Positions 37,060 to 48,924 are shown, counted from the stretch's first letter. The stretch is 64,000 nt of DNA from Homarus americanus (GCF_018991925.1 NW_024732415.1:4291061-4355060), one strand, 5' to 3'. The notes: a model not told the origin generated them from the sequence alone. Made by a program: numbers and translations.

Positions 37060-37250
37060 GTGTTCAGGAGGAGGACGGGGTAGGAGGGGAGAAGAGGAGG
37101 GAGAGGAGGTGGGGAGAAATGGGGGAAGGATGAAGAGAAGGGAAAAGGGAGGAGAGGGGGAAGAAGAGAGGGAAAAGGGAGGAGAGGGGGAAGAAGAGAG
37201 GGAAAAGGGAGGAGAGGGGGAAGAAGAGAGGGGGATGGGAGAAGGATGTT
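37060..37250. repeat. Purine-rich tract with 30-bp tandem repeat
   Basis: Almost only A and G on the plus strand. Three exact 30-bp units (AGGGAAAAGGGAGGAGAGGG plus GGAAGAAGAG) occupy about 37139-37228. Confidence 0.9.
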
Positions 37251-37307
37251 GTGTTAGTTAAGGTATCGCCCACAATTTACCCACGAAAGTCTCAAGGGTT
37301 GTTGGAG

Positions 37308-37520
37308 CATAAGTTGAGGTTGTTAGTGTAGTTACAGGGGTAGTTAGGTTGTTTGTTTAGTTTACTGGGGTAGTTAGGTTAAGTTTGAGGATGGTTGTGT
37401 AGTTTACGGGATAGTTATGTTGGTTGAGGTTGTTAGTGGAAAATAAGTAGCATAAGGTTGTTGGTACATAAAGGATAGTTAGGTTAGGTTGTTAGTGTAG
37501 TGTAGTTTAGGGGGACAGTT
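37308..37520. repeat. Degenerate repeat with TAGTTAGGTT core
   Basis: TTGTTAGTGTAGTTTACGGG..TAGTTAGGTT blocks recur about five times with 45-65 bp spacing. The unit includes telomere-like TTAGG words. Confidence 0.6.
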
Positions 37521-38290
37521 CGGTTTGTATGAATTCATAATAATGACTGACTAAGATTATCGGATATGACACTGTTGCTCTAAGTCGACGACACACAACG
37601 ACCACGTAGAACCTAAACAAATGGACGACCACACAGACCCCTGATGATCCTACGAATGAACATAGGAATTATCTCCGGCTATAACAAACCTGGTGAAAGA
37701 AACTTCCAGCCAGGTAACAGGTGCAGAAGAAATACCTGGGCGAGCTGCCCACAGCCCAAAAACCTGAATATCGTAGGAGAAACTCCGGGGGTCGTTGTTT
37801 TCTGCCAGGGGCACGATAACTATCCCTTCCCTGCATCGGATTAATTTGTCTATTTTTTTTTACATAAAATGGACATTGATTATATTTGAATCCATCTTTC
37901 TGGATAAACCGGTATTATGTTATTCGAGTTATTTCTTATATATATATTTTTTAATTTCAAATGAGAGAAAGGCTTTATTTTGTGGTGTAAAAATCCCCAT
38001 CTGATACATCACCAGTCTGGGCACGTTTTGGCGATGTTGCAACAAGATGTACTTCCTATACAAACTTTCTTCTCGGTATCACACTATCTTTTACAGCCAA
38101 CGCGAAAACAGACCCATTTCACAGAGTACCTTAGAGATGGAATGTCATATTATTGATGCTGTGTTGTGGTGGGGGTACAGAGGTGAGAAAGGGGAGGGGG
38201 GCGGTGAGCTTATGCGTATAAGCTTGGCGTCACTTTCCCTTTCTCACTTTCTGTTGGCTGGCCTACCTGTCTTCTGGTCTCCTCCCCCTC
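37521..38290. other. No recognisable feature
   Basis: An open frame at 37644-37844 has no recognisable domain. Confidence 0.4.
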
Positions 38291-38485
38291 CACCACCCTG
38301 GTGTGTGTGTGTGGTGGGTGTATTTGTGTGTGTTATGTGTGTGGTGTATTTATGTGTGTGGTGTAGTTATGTGCGTGTGTGTGTTATGTGTGTGGTTTAT
38401 GTGTGTGTATTTTGTGTATGGTGTGTGTCCGTGTGGTATTTGTATGTGTGGTGTGAACGTATACATATGTGTGTGTGTTTGTCAT
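38290..38485. repeat. Imperfect GT-rich repeat
   Basis: GTGTGTGTGGTGTATTTGTG-like words alternate irregularly. The Cys/Val-rich frames across it are artefacts. Confidence 0.8.
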
Positions 38486-38544
38486 GTCAACTCTGTACCC
38501 CTAACATGACCCATCAAGCTGCCACACAGACAGACAGAGGTGTT

Positions 38545-38620
38545 AAAACAGTAGCTCGCCTGCCTTTCACCACTACTTCCCGGGTTCAGTCCCTGAGTCA
38601 GATGTGAGAAGAGTGTTATT
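38545..38620 (+). mobile_element. Possible tRNA-like SINE fragment
   Basis: CTCGCCTGCCTTTCACCAC followed by TTCCCGGGTTCAGTCCCTGA resembles the anticodon arm and B box of tRNA-derived SINEs. No A box is convincing. Confidence 0.35.
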
Positions 38621-38994
38621 CCGCGTACTGTAACTCCATACCAAACATAATAAACAGGTCCTCTCTAGGTATTTCCGTCCCCTCTTGTACTAATACTAGA
38701 CAATGAAGGTCCTAACAAAGAACAGACTTACTCCCTAATGGCTAGTAAGGTTGATAATTGGTGGAAATAATAAATAACGCGATAACAGTAAAACAAAATA
38801 GCGAAATTTAAAGGAAAAGTATATTTTTTAATTTTTTTTACGTAACAAGTTTTATAAATAATATCTAGTCTTAATTGCTCTTGTTCGTTCGTAACTCGCA
38901 TGATTTTTTTTTATTATTCATAGGTTTTAATCCGTTGAGTACAATGACTTAATCTCCGGAGGACTTTTTCGTCTTCCTCGGGGAAATTAATCAT

Positions 38995-39345
38995 GTTATT
39001 CAAAAGGTTCACATATTGTATTCAACGGATTAGCGTCATTATACTCAAGGGGTTAAGTCATCGTACTTAAGAGGTTAAGTCATTGTACTCAGGTGATTAA
39101 GTTATCGGGGTTGGCATTATACTCAAGGGGTTTGGTATCGTACTCAAGGGGTTAATATATTGTACTTAAGGGGTTGCCATCATACTCAAGGGGTTTAGCA
39201 TCGTATTCAAAGGGCTTGGTATTGTACTCAAAGGGTTTCTTATCGTAATCTAGGGACTTGGCATGTACTCAAGGGGTTCGTATCGCATTCCAGGAATTGG
39301 TATTGTACTCCGTTATTTTGGCATCGTACTCAAGGGGTGCAGTGA
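38995..39345. repeat. 21-26-bp minisatellite (TCGTACTCAAGGGGTT core)
   Basis: GGCATCGTACTCAAGGGGTT-like units recur about fourteen times, with variants such as TTGTACTTAAGGGGTT, ending in the GA-rich block that follows. Confidence 0.85.
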
Positions 39346-39449
39346 GAGAGAGAGAGACAGAGAGAGAGAGATACAATGATAGATAGGGAGGGCGAGAGAG
39401 TTACGGTAAATAGAGATATGAATTGATAGACATTTTGAGAGAGAGAGAG

Positions 39450-39498
<49 letters not shown>

Positions 39499-39558
39499 CA
39501 ATGATAGATAGGGAGGGCGAGAGAGTTACGGTAAATAAAGATATGAATTGATAGACAT

Positions 39559-39609
<51 letters not shown>
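39340..39609. repeat. (AG)n tracts with a duplicated 77-bp spacer
   Basis: Three AG tracts (about 39341-39370, 39439-39495, 39561-39609) alternate with two nearly identical spacers (39371-39438, 39496-39560) containing ATACAATGATAGATAGGGAG and GATATGAATTGATAGACATT. The period is about 125 bp, so the block is a tandem duplication. Confidence 0.9.
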
Positions 39610-39611
<2 letters not shown>

Positions 39612-39757
39612 CCGTAGGTTAACACGCTTGACCTATGTTGACCTCTGTTGCTCTTCACAACTTTCTCCTCTAAAACTCTCAAGTTGACCCTTGCTGAGAA
39701 AGTAGTTCTTTCTAAGTGATGATTGATCGTTAAGTATTAGTAGTTATAACAATGATA

Positions 39758-40003
39758 CAGTGATATCTCTATTTAACGGACTATAGGGAGAGAGAAGTCC
39801 GTTATATCGAGGGTCCGTCCTGTAACCTCTATTTAACGGACTATAGGGAGAGGAAAATCCGTTATATCGAAGGACTATTAGATGTGAAACCTCCATCTAA
39901 CGAATTATATTGACAAAAGTCCATTATACCGAGGGTCCATTAAACGTGAAACCCCCTTATAACGAATTACATGAGAGAAGTCCGTTATATGGAGGTTTCA
40001 CTA
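39758..40003. mobile_element. TA-flanked MITE, CAGTGAAACCTCCATATAAC family, copy 1
   Basis: 246 bp, ends CAGTGATATCTCTATTTAAC and, reversed, TAGTGAAACCTCCATATAAC. TA flanks both ends (39756-39757, 40004-40005). The interior is a series of the same end-like module in alternating orientation (CGTTAxATxGAGGTTTCAC and its complement). No coding capacity. Confidence 0.8.
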
Positions 40004-40055
40004 TACAGTACATTGAAAGACATGAAGATGATAATTACCGTTTAAGTGTTCCTAA

Positions 40056-40215
40056 CCTAACCTAATCTAACCAAACCTGACTTAGCCTAACCTAACCTGA
40101 CTTAGCCTAACCTGATCTAGTCTAATCTGATCTAACCTAATCTGATCTAATCTAACTTAGCTTAACCGGACCTAATCTAACCTAACGTATTCAGACTTAA
40201 CCTAACCGAACTGAA
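40056..40215 (-). repeat. Degenerate (CCTAA)n telomere-like tract
   Basis: About thirty units of CCTAA with variants CTAAT, CTGAT, CTTAG and CTGAC across 160 bp. The unit is the arthropod telomere repeat; heavy divergence indicates an old interstitial tract. It lies 52 bp from the MITE at 39758-40003. Confidence 0.75.
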
Positions 40216-41740
40216 CATTATGATAGCGTTGTGTTATTTACTTACCTTATCAACCAACAGTATTTCTAATTTTATTTAACTTGATATCTACAAAATAACT
40301 TAGTGTATTAGAGTGTAAAGGTAACTAATTTAATAACTATTCTAGACATAACTAATTTAAACATAATTAATATCTGTTAGTTCATATCCTGATTAGATTT
40401 AATGCTAAAATCACTGTAGTTTATTAATATTCTATACACTGGTTATTTAATGACATTGATGATTATAGTCAACAAATTAGTCTCTTCTGGTCATTATTTC
40501 ACATATACTCTGACCTCACCAACCTAAACTAATTAGCTAACTTTTAATCGTATGACAATTATATAGACTTAATTTCACTCACTGGAATGTTACTGTGATT
40601 ATTAATTTTTATCAGCGGACTAACACTCACTTGTTTTTAAGAGGCTGCTTCAATGTGTCGTGTGATTTTAACATATGCTTTCCTCAACAATTTGGGTCAG
40701 ACACTTTTTATTTGGTAGAAAGTGGCGTCGCTTCATAATCTGGTTTAATATTTTACTCTGATGTTAAGTACAGGTATTTAACTCTAATGCATGTAGACAA
40801 ATATTTGAGTGTCTAACCTTTAAGTATATATCAAGGGAATATATTTGTCGAGGTTTAAAGCGAGTCAATGTTTGGAAGTGAGGGTAAACTATAGACGCTA
40901 GAAATGTGTGAATATTACTTAGAAAACAAAACAAATTATTATCTTTATTTTACTCTTAGATTAAGCTCAATTAATTTCTTAGCTCACATAATTGCTTCTC
41001 TAACGCATGCGTAACAATTAAGTACTGTACACTGGGAGTAGCTACAGTAAGGTTAGAAAGCTCGGAACGCGGAAGATAAGCAGTAGACGTTAAAAGTGTG
41101 CCAATGTCGTACAGGGAAGCAGAAGAGCATCCTTATTTTATTCACATCTCTCAAGTTTATACTCGTTTATGTTTTAATGTATAAACTAAAAACTAAAAGG
41201 GATATTTAATGCATTTTCAACTGCAGTCACACATAAATATAAGAGCATCAGTATAAAGAGAAAGAGAGAGAGAGTTTACTGAGATATGAATTTATAAACA
41301 ATTCCTGACCGTACAAGGAAGTCTACTGTCTTCCATCATTTATTTATTTATTATTATTAATTTAAGATTTTGATAGTTATTATAATTTAGTGATCATTAA
41401 GAATTATTAGGTTTTTCATATTGTAAGGAGATCTTTTATTCTTCGTGTGAAAATAAAATGCTATGTAAAAGTAGATTTCTTTATACGATGACTTTTGAGA
41501 CGTGTCATTTCTTCTGTATTTTTCTCTCCATTTTTTAATTGTTTACTTTTGAGTTCTCTTTAATCCAACCTCAATACATGTTGTCTCTCACGCTCTCTCC
41601 TCCATCTTCTGTTTTCTAATTACTCTTATATTGTTTCATCCAGCCATCATCGTCATTGCTGTCTCTCTCTTTCTCTATCTGTCTCTATCTATCTCTCTTG
41701 TTTACAGCAACGTGACTACGCACTAAATCTTGTCATCATA
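40216..41740. other. No recognisable feature
   Basis: A+T-rich sequence, with a short AG run at about 41258-41274. Confidence 0.4.
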
Positions 41741-41749
41741 AGAGAAAGT

Positions 41750-42145
41750 TATTTTTTCTTGATCCTTCTCTTCCCTCCCATCCCTTTCCCTTCTTTTACT
41801 CCCCTTCATGTATCTTCTCCACTTTATTCTATCCCTTTCTGTTCTTCCTCTCTTCCCATCCTTTACTTCTTTGCGTTACATTTATTCTTCTCTTATTTCC
41901 ATTTCCTTATTGTCCTCTCCTCTCTTTCCCTTTCCTTATCCTCCTCTTTTTCCCTTCCTTTATTCTCTCTTTCTCTTTCCTTCCTCTCAATCTTTCCTTT
42001 CCGCCACCACTCACTTTCCTTTTCCCTTTGTCTTCCTCCCTCCCCCTCTTCTTTTCCTATCTTGCTTTCTCCCTCTCATCTCCCTTTCACCTTCCTCTCC
42101 CATTCTGTTATCCAGTATTCTCTTCTCCTTTTCCCTCTCCCTTTG

Positions 42146-42148
<3 letters not shown>
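41750..42148. repeat. Polypyrimidine block
   Basis: About 400 bp of T/C-dominated sequence with CCCTTTCC, TTCCTC and CTCTCC words. The Phe/Ser/Leu/Pro frames here are compositional artefacts. Confidence 0.8.

Positions 42149-42188
<40 letters not shown>
42149..42188. repeat. (CT)20 microsatellite
   Basis: Uninterrupted CT. Confidence 0.97.
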
Positions 42189-42194
<6 letters not shown>

Positions 42195-42355
42195 TAGCAT
42201 CCAACTCGCTCCCACAGTATCAAGCGAGCCAGTTAATATCCCTGCATCTCCAGTTAAGGGAAGGAGTAAGCGTGAGAACCTTGTTAAGTCTCCAGAATGG
42301 GATTTTTGTGAGATCAGCTGATTTCTGTTTACATTTGGGGGTGTTGCGTCATCCC

Positions 42356-42397
42356 ACACACACACACACACACACATACACATACACACACACACTG
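42356..42397. repeat. (AC)n microsatellite, interrupted
   Basis: AC run with three AT interruptions. Confidence 0.95.
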
Positions 42398-42734
42398 ATG
42401 AATGAGTCATGTACACACAGTGTTCTCGTCATGTTGACACTTTCTTCGTAATTTTTCTCTTCTTTTCCTTGTCTTGTGCTTTCTTTTATTTTGTTCTCAT
42501 TCTTTCCTTCATTCATTCATTTTTTTGTTCTTTCTCAACTTCTTTTTCCTTGTAATTTTTTCCTTTGTATTTTTCCCCTTTGTCCTGTTTATAATATTTT
42601 TCCTTTAAACTTTCTTTTTTCATGTTATTTTGTACATTTTCTTGATTTTCCTTCTCACGCCTTTTAATTCATGCCCCGTTTCCCTTTGTCTTTACCAATT
42701 CTCTTTTTGGCTTTCTTTTCACCAGGTATAGACA

Positions 42735-43040
42735 GTATAAGGGATTCAAGGCACAGTATAAGTGGATCCAACTTCACGTGCAAGAGTTAGAAGGTGTTGG
42801 ATCGCGTATAAAAAGGATCCAACTCTACGCGCAATGATTAGGAGGTGTCGGATCGCTTATATAGGATTCAAGATGTAGTATACGGGATTCAAGACGCAGT
42901 ATAAGAGGATCCAACTCTACGCGCAATGATTTGGAGGTGTCGGATCTCTTATATAGGATTCAAGATGTAGTATACGGGATTCAAGACGCAGTATAAGAGG
43001 ATCCAACTCCACGTGCAAGGGTTAGAAGGTGTTGGATCGT
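42735..43040. repeat. 92-bp tandem repeat with hairpin-forming ends
   Basis: Unit starts (GGATCCAACT) lie at 42764, 42815, 42907 and 42999. The last three are exactly 92 bp apart; the first unit is shortened. Inside each unit GGATCCAAC is followed about 30 bp later by GTTGGATC or GTCGGATC, an inverted pair. CACGTG occurs in the outer units and ACGCG in the inner ones. Confidence 0.92.
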
Positions 43041-43544
43041 AACATTAACCCGTCAGGAATATTAAGGAGACCTGCTGACCCACACTTTCCCCCCCAGCTG
43101 CGAAGAGAGACGTGAGTTGCAGTTTTTCGGAATATTCTGTACTTTATTTGTATTTATTTATTTATTTTATCTTAATTTGTTGTGGTAATTAGGTGTGTTT
43201 GGTTAAGGTAGAGTCTCGGTGTAAGTTTAATAAGTTTAATATAATTTTTGGTTAGAGTCGTAGTTTAAGTCATTCAGTTACTGTAGGTATATTACGTCTT
43301 CAGTCACGAGGAATATTTACCGTAAGAACCTTTGTGTATCAGGACCTTTTGGTAACCCATACGGGCGATATATTGCTAAAGCTAAGGTTACTATGGAAGG
43401 ATTATTAACTCGAGCGAGAGTGAAATTTATTCAGAAATATCAGTCAATATCTTCGCTTCCTGACCATGTGTGTATTAATACTTGTCACGCAGACGTTATC
43501 TTGAACCGGATCAATAAAGGCAATAAACTTTAAATTAGTTCTCT

Positions 43545-44200
43545 GTGGTCCGTGACTAAGCAAGTAACATCCAATGATGTTTGTTCCTGAGTCAACCGCT
43601 GTATTGACGTCTGCCAAATCACTATCAAGACTTGTTTAAAACTGATTCTAATTGGTCAGTAGCTTATCGGTGTTGTAATTGTTGGGCCGTAAAACATACC
43701 TGTAAACAATCCTATGAAAGCGACTCTGATTGGTCCTTATCCAAGCAGTGTTTATCATTATTGACACTACCATAAACATATAAACAAAAGTAAACAATCT
43801 GTAAAAATTGGTGTGTGAACAAGCAGAAACATCGAGGGATGATTGTTTTAAGTGTGATCTGAACTGCTGACATGGAGCATACAAATATAATTGGTTGTTT
43901 AAATGTGGTTCTGATTGGTCCATGACTCAGCAGTGGCGGCCATGATTTCTGCTGCTGAGTGACCCACAGTCTTGCCTTCTCACCAAAGAGATATCACCAC
44001 TTATTTAAAACTGATTCTGATTGGCCTTCAGCAGGGCTGTAAGTGGTTGATGATGTTTGTTCCGGAGTGACGTACGGTGTTGACTTTGACCAAACCAATA
44101 TCAGTAGTTTTTAAAGATCACTTTTGATTGGTCCGTACCTAAGCTGTGGCTACCAATGGTGTTTGTTCCGGAGTGACCTGCAGTGTTGCCAAAGGGTGCT
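43545..44200. repeat. Degenerate 100-190-bp repeat carrying CTGATTGGTCC
   Basis: CTGATTGGTCC or close variants occur at about 43648, 43727, 43890, 43912, 44018 and 44128. They are accompanied by AATGATGTTTGTTCC, GGAGTGACC, CAGTGTTG and GTTTAAAACTGATTC blocks in the same order. Copies are diverged and variably truncated. Confidence 0.7.
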
Positions 44201-44344
44201 CCTGAGTGGCCCTTCTCTGTCTTTCTTTGTTCTAATCTTCTCTTCCGTGTTTTCTTAACCCTCCTGATTCTATTTTGTATTCGTTTTCTCTCTTAGGTTG
44301 TGTTTGAAGGAGTCGCTGGCGTGACGGAGAGGGGGTAATAATGT

Positions 44345-44800
44345 TTTTACTGGAAAGAGAGAGAGAGATGGACCGATAGACATACCCCCAACACACACAC
44401 ACACATGATGGAGATGAGTCCAAAAGGAAAGTGTAAGTAGGAGGGGCAGCTGGAAGGAGGATGTGGAATGTGTGAAAGTGAGAGAGAGTAGGATAATAGG
44501 AGGGAGGGGGAGAGGAGAAGGAACCTGGAAGGGAAGGAAGATGGGTGGGGTAAGGAAGGAGGAAGGAGAGGAAAGGGAGATGGAAAAGGAAATGGGTGAC
44601 GGAAAGAGGAAGTCGAGAGGGGAAGGGGTGAGGGAAAGGAAGGGTAGGGGAAAGATGAATAATTGGTGACTGAGAAAGAGGTAGAAAGTAGGTTAATACG
44701 GAGAGATGGAGGAGGAAAAGGAGTAGAGGGAGGGTGAAGAAGAGGAAGAGGGGGAGGAGGAGAGGAAGAGGACGGTGAAAAAGGATAGAAAGAAGAGGAG
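44345..44800. repeat. Purine-rich block
   Basis: Almost exclusively A/G with GGAAGG, GGGAGA and GAGGAG words, including AG runs. The Ser/Pro/Phe frame on the minus strand is compositional. Confidence 0.8.
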
Positions 44801-44824
44801 TAGGAGGGAGGATGTAAACTGCTC

Positions 44825-45440
44825 ACTGGTAGTTTGGGGGAGGGGAGATGATGGGGAGGGGGAGATGATAGAGGGGATGTGGGGGGAGGGGAGATGATAG
44901 AGGGGATGTGGGGGGAGGGGGAGATGATAGAGGGATGTGGGGGGGGGAGATGAGAGGGGTGGGGGGAGGGGAGATGATAGAGGGGATGGGGGGAGGGGGA
45001 GATGATAGAGGGGATGTGGGGAGGGGAGATGATGATGGGGGAGGGGGATGATGGGGGAGGGGAGGGGAGGGGGAGATGATAGAGGGGATGTGGGGGAGGG
45101 GGTGATGATAGAATGGATGGGGGGAGGGGGGATGATAGAAGGGATGTGGGGGAGGGGGGATGATAGAGGGGATGGGGGAGGGGGGGAGATAGAGGGGATG
45201 TGTGGGGAGGGGGAGATGATAGAGGGGATGTGGGGGAGGGGAGATGATGGGGAGGGGAGATGATGATGGGAGGGGGAGATGATAGAGGGGATGTGGGGAG
45301 GGGGAGATGATAGAGGGGATGTGGGGGAGGGGAGATGATAGAGGGGATGTGGGGAGGGGATGATAGAAGGGATGTGGGGGAGGGGTGATGATAGAAGGGA
45401 TGTAGGGGAGGGGTTGCGGGACAGATGATAGAGTGAGATA
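44825..45440. repeat. G-rich minisatellite, about 27-30 bp
   Basis: The unit is about GAGATGATAGAGGGGATGTG plus GGGGAGGGG. Around twenty units vary in the number of Gs. Related in composition, but not in unit, to the 30.96-kb array. Repeated G runs make quadruplex or R-loop formation plausible on the plus strand. Confidence 0.92.
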
Positions 45441-45599
45441 TGGAGGAGAAAGGGCAGGGGGGGGGAGGTAGGGAAGATGATGAGGGGAGAGGTAGGTGGG
45501 GGAAATGGTAGAGAGAGTAGGGGGTGTGGAGGGGGTTAGGAGGAGGAAGGGAAGAGGAGGAGTGGGTCTTCTCTTAACATACAACAAGAAAACGTATCT

Positions 45600-46095
45600 A
45601 ACTAAGGTAGAGTTAGAATAATTCAGAAATCATATTGGATGTCATTTTCACACTCACCAAAATCATCAGGCACTTAAGTCCGGTTTTACCTCATGACTCA
45701 CGAGAAAATTTCAACTTAGGAACCTTTGAGAATGAGACGCTGGGATTCTTGAGAAAGTGGGAATACATATATGGTGGTGTTTATTCTGCCGAGACGTGCA
45801 TTTCACTTCAGCTATTTTGCCGGCATTCCTTCTTTGACCGAATACTTCGTGTATATAGTTAGAAGTCACAGGGACATACCATTACCCAGAGCTATTCTGT
45901 ATGTTTTAGTTTATTTTACTTGTGGTTATTTATTTTTTTTTACTTTATGTACTCGTGGTTTTCCTCTGTTTTTTTTTACTCGTTGAATCAGTGAACTTTT
46001 ATTAATGTTTGGTGTTTTAAAGCATTTGCATTTGGACCATTTTATGTAAAATTTGAGTGTAAACTCTGTATTAATAATTTGTGGTACAAAATATA
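45600..46095. other. No recognisable feature
   Basis: Unique-looking A+T-rich sequence with T-rich stretches. No supported gene. Confidence 0.4.
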
Positions 46096-46105
46096 TATCT
46101 ATCTA

Positions 46106-46182
<77 letters not shown>

Positions 46183-46184
46183 CT
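46096..46184. repeat. (ATCT)22 microsatellite
   Basis: Near-perfect tetranucleotide array, followed by CT-rich and C-rich sequence to 46347. Confidence 0.97.
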
Positions 46185-46474
46185 CTGTTAGGGTGCTGTG
46201 TATAGTTAGGGTATATGGGTGGTTCAGTCTCTCTCTCTGTCTCTCTCTCTCTCTTTTTGTTTCTCTCTCTTTGCCTCTCTCCCCTCTTATCCATTTTCCC
46301 TCTCTCCTATTCCCCCCATCCCCCCCATCCCCCCCCATCCCCCCCCCAAAGTCGTGTATCCTAGCAAGTCACCTTTGCCTTAATGACACATCTACTGTAC
46401 ACCGCCGACCTGTTATTGAGGAACTGATGGGGGCTAAATGTCGCAGAGACTGTACAAAAAAAGACGATAAAAGG

Positions 46475-46640
46475 GGAGGATGATAGGAAGGGTTGGAGGG
46501 AGGGTGGGAAGGAGGAAGGGAGGGTGAGGGAGGGTGGGAAGGAGGGGAAGAGAGAGAAGGATTGTGGAATAGAGAGCGAGAGAGAGAGTGGAATAGAGAG
46601 GGAGGAGGGAGATAGAGAGAATGCAGGTGAGAGGAAAGAG
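46475..46640. repeat. Purine-rich G/A tract
   Basis: GGAGGGAGGGTGGGAAGGAGG-type words duplicated (about 46494-46550), then GAGA-rich sequence. Confidence 0.75.
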
Positions 46641-46741
46641 GTAGGTTGGAAGAAAACGGGACAGAGGGGGCAGGGAGAAAGTGTAGGAAAGACAGACACA
46701 CACACCGACATATTTACGTACATACAAACACACACACACAC

Positions 46742-46775
46742 CATACATACATACATGCATACATACATACATACA
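46742..46775. repeat. (CATA)n microsatellite
   Basis: CATACATACATA run with a single CATG interruption. Confidence 0.9.
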
Positions 46776-46786
46776 CAGACCAGCAT

Positions 46787-47575
46787 GACACTACAGACGA
46801 CTACAGGATCCTTCTGACAACACACTCTACCCCACACCCACTACAGGATCCTCTGACGACACACTCTACCTCCCGCACCCACTACAGGACCCTCTGACAA
46901 CACACTCTACCTCCCGCACCCACTACAGGACCCTCTGACAACACACTCTACCTCCCGCACCCACTACAGGACCCTCTGACACACACACACTCCACCCCAC
47001 ACCCACTACAGGATCCTCTGACAACACACTACCTCCTGCACCCACTACAGGACCCCCTGACGACACACTCTACCACTACAGGACCCTGACCTCCTGACAC
47101 TCTGACAACACACTCCCCCGCACCCACTACAGGACCCCTGACAACACACTCTACCTCCTGCACCCACTACAGGACCTCTGCACCCACTACAGGATCCTCT
47201 GACACTACCTCCCGCACCCACTACAGGACCTGACGACACACTCTACCCCGCACCCACTACAGGACCCCTGACGACACCCTACCCCCACACCCACTACAGG
47301 ACCCTCTGACAACACACTCTACCTCCTGCACCCACTACAGGACCCTCTGACAACACTCTACCTCCTGCACCCACTACAGGACCCCCTGACGACACACTCT
47401 ACCCCCCGCACCCACTACAGGACCCCCTGACGACACACTCTACCTCCCGCACCCACTACAGGACCCTCTGACAACACACTCTACCTCCCGCACCCACTAC
47501 AGGACCCTCTGACAACACACTCTACCTCCTGCACCCACTACAGGACCCCCTGACAACACACTCTACCTCCCGCAT
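46787..47575. repeat. 43-bp C-rich minisatellite, about 18 units
   Basis: The unit is CCACTACAGGACCCTCTGAC plus AACACACTCTACCTCCCGCA and CCC. Copies at 47440-47570 are nearly identical; those in the middle (47060-47280) carry deletions. Confidence 0.95.
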
Positions 47576-47635
47576 CTTTCCTCTTTATTTTTTGTTCTAC
47601 ACTCATCTCACTTTCTCCTCTCCGGGGTGGTGGAA

Positions 47636-47770
47636 TATGTATGTCTGTCTGTCTGGCGGTGTATTCGTCTGTCTGTCTGGCTGTATATGTGTCTGTTTGT
47701 GCATTCTTGTCTGTGTATTCATCTGTCTAGCTGATTCTTCTGTCTGTCTGTCTGTCTGTATCTTTTTGTG
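47636..47770. repeat. TCTG-rich degenerate repeat
   Basis: TGTCTGTCTGGCTGTATATG-like words. Confidence 0.7.
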
Positions 47771-47819
47771 TCTGTGTGGAGGAATGTTTTGGTTATCTGC
47801 CTTGTGAGATCATGAAGTG

Positions 47820-48190
47820 ATGGTGGTGGTAGTAATAGTTTTTAGGGTGTTTATAGGAGTGGTAGTAAGGGTGTTATTGACAGAAATAGTAGTAGCTAGT
47901 AGTGTTATTGATAGTAGGAGGAGGAGTAGGTGGATTCATAGTAGTAGTAATAGCAATATTAGTAGTAAACCATACTAGTAACAACAATAGTAGTAGTAGT
48001 AAAAATGGTGGAGCTTTTGGTAATACTAGCAACAGTAACGGGTGGAAAAATGATGAGAAACACGAGTGATAATAATAATAGAACGAGAGAGAGAGAGATC
48101 AAGTGGAGGATGAAGTGAAGAAGGACTAGTAATAGCAACAGTAGGAGGAGGAACAGGAAGAGGAGGAGTAGGAGGAACAGGAAGAGGAAG
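47820..48190. repeat. Imperfect AGT/AGG/ATA triplet-rich block
   Basis: AGTAGTAGTA, AATAATAATA and GGAGGAGTAGG words. The Leu/Val-rich frames across it are artefacts. Confidence 0.7.
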
Positions 48191-48240
48191 AGGTGGGTGG
48201 TCGTAACTATATCGAACACTAATCAAAGGTAATTCAGTAT

Positions 48241-48265
48241 TTAGGTTAGGTTAGGTTAGGTTAGG
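48241..48265 (+). repeat. Interstitial (TTAGG)5
   Basis: Five exact copies of the arthropod telomere unit. Confidence 0.9.
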
Positions 48266-48924
48266 CCGACTTGTGTAGTGTTCTTAGTGAATATCAGTTC
48301 CTAGGCCCCTTGGTGATTCAGCCATCAGCTATAAGTATCAAAACAGGTTCCTTGAGTCAGTGAGTGGATCGGTACTGTGAATAAAATCGGTTATTGAAAT
48401 CGGTGCTTCGTATCTCTCTCTTTTTCGTACTGGGAATGAATAAAATCGGTCTGTAAAATCGGTGTTTCGTATGTCGGTTACTGTTTTTATCTGTCTCTCG
48501 GTAGATAAGGAAACCTCGAGCAGAATACGTACCAATCAGTCAGATCAGAAGGTAAAGTTTATTAGGTCATGGGCTGGCTGATTTAGTGAGCCCTTGAATA
48601 CATTATCAAGTCACAGGCTCCTACTTGTTGACATTCAGATTAATAAAAAGGTTAATTGTATCGTAGGTAACCTAACAAGAGTCGCCATTTTGACAATAAA
48701 ATATATTGGCTAACCTTTGTTTTGTTATTTTAAATTTTTTTTAGTTATTCTTCGTTATTTCCTTATTCCTCGTTATTATTGTCTGTTTTTACCTAAAGTT
48801 TATTGTTTTCCTGTCTGGAATATGACTTTATATGTAGACTTGTACTATGATAAATATATTAATGATTGTTCTGACTTCTTAATGCAGAAAAAATACTAAG
48901 TGTGTCAAGTACACTCGCGCACAA

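Noticed and set aside
41759..42451. 230-codon plus-strand frame rich in Phe/Ser/Leu/Pro
   Set aside because: Polypyrimidine tract followed by (CT)n and (AC)n; two overlapping frames are equally open, which a real gene would not show.
44347..45587. Long Pro/Ser/Ile-rich minus-strand frames
   Set aside because: They are produced by purine-rich DNA and the 27-30-bp G-rich repeat.
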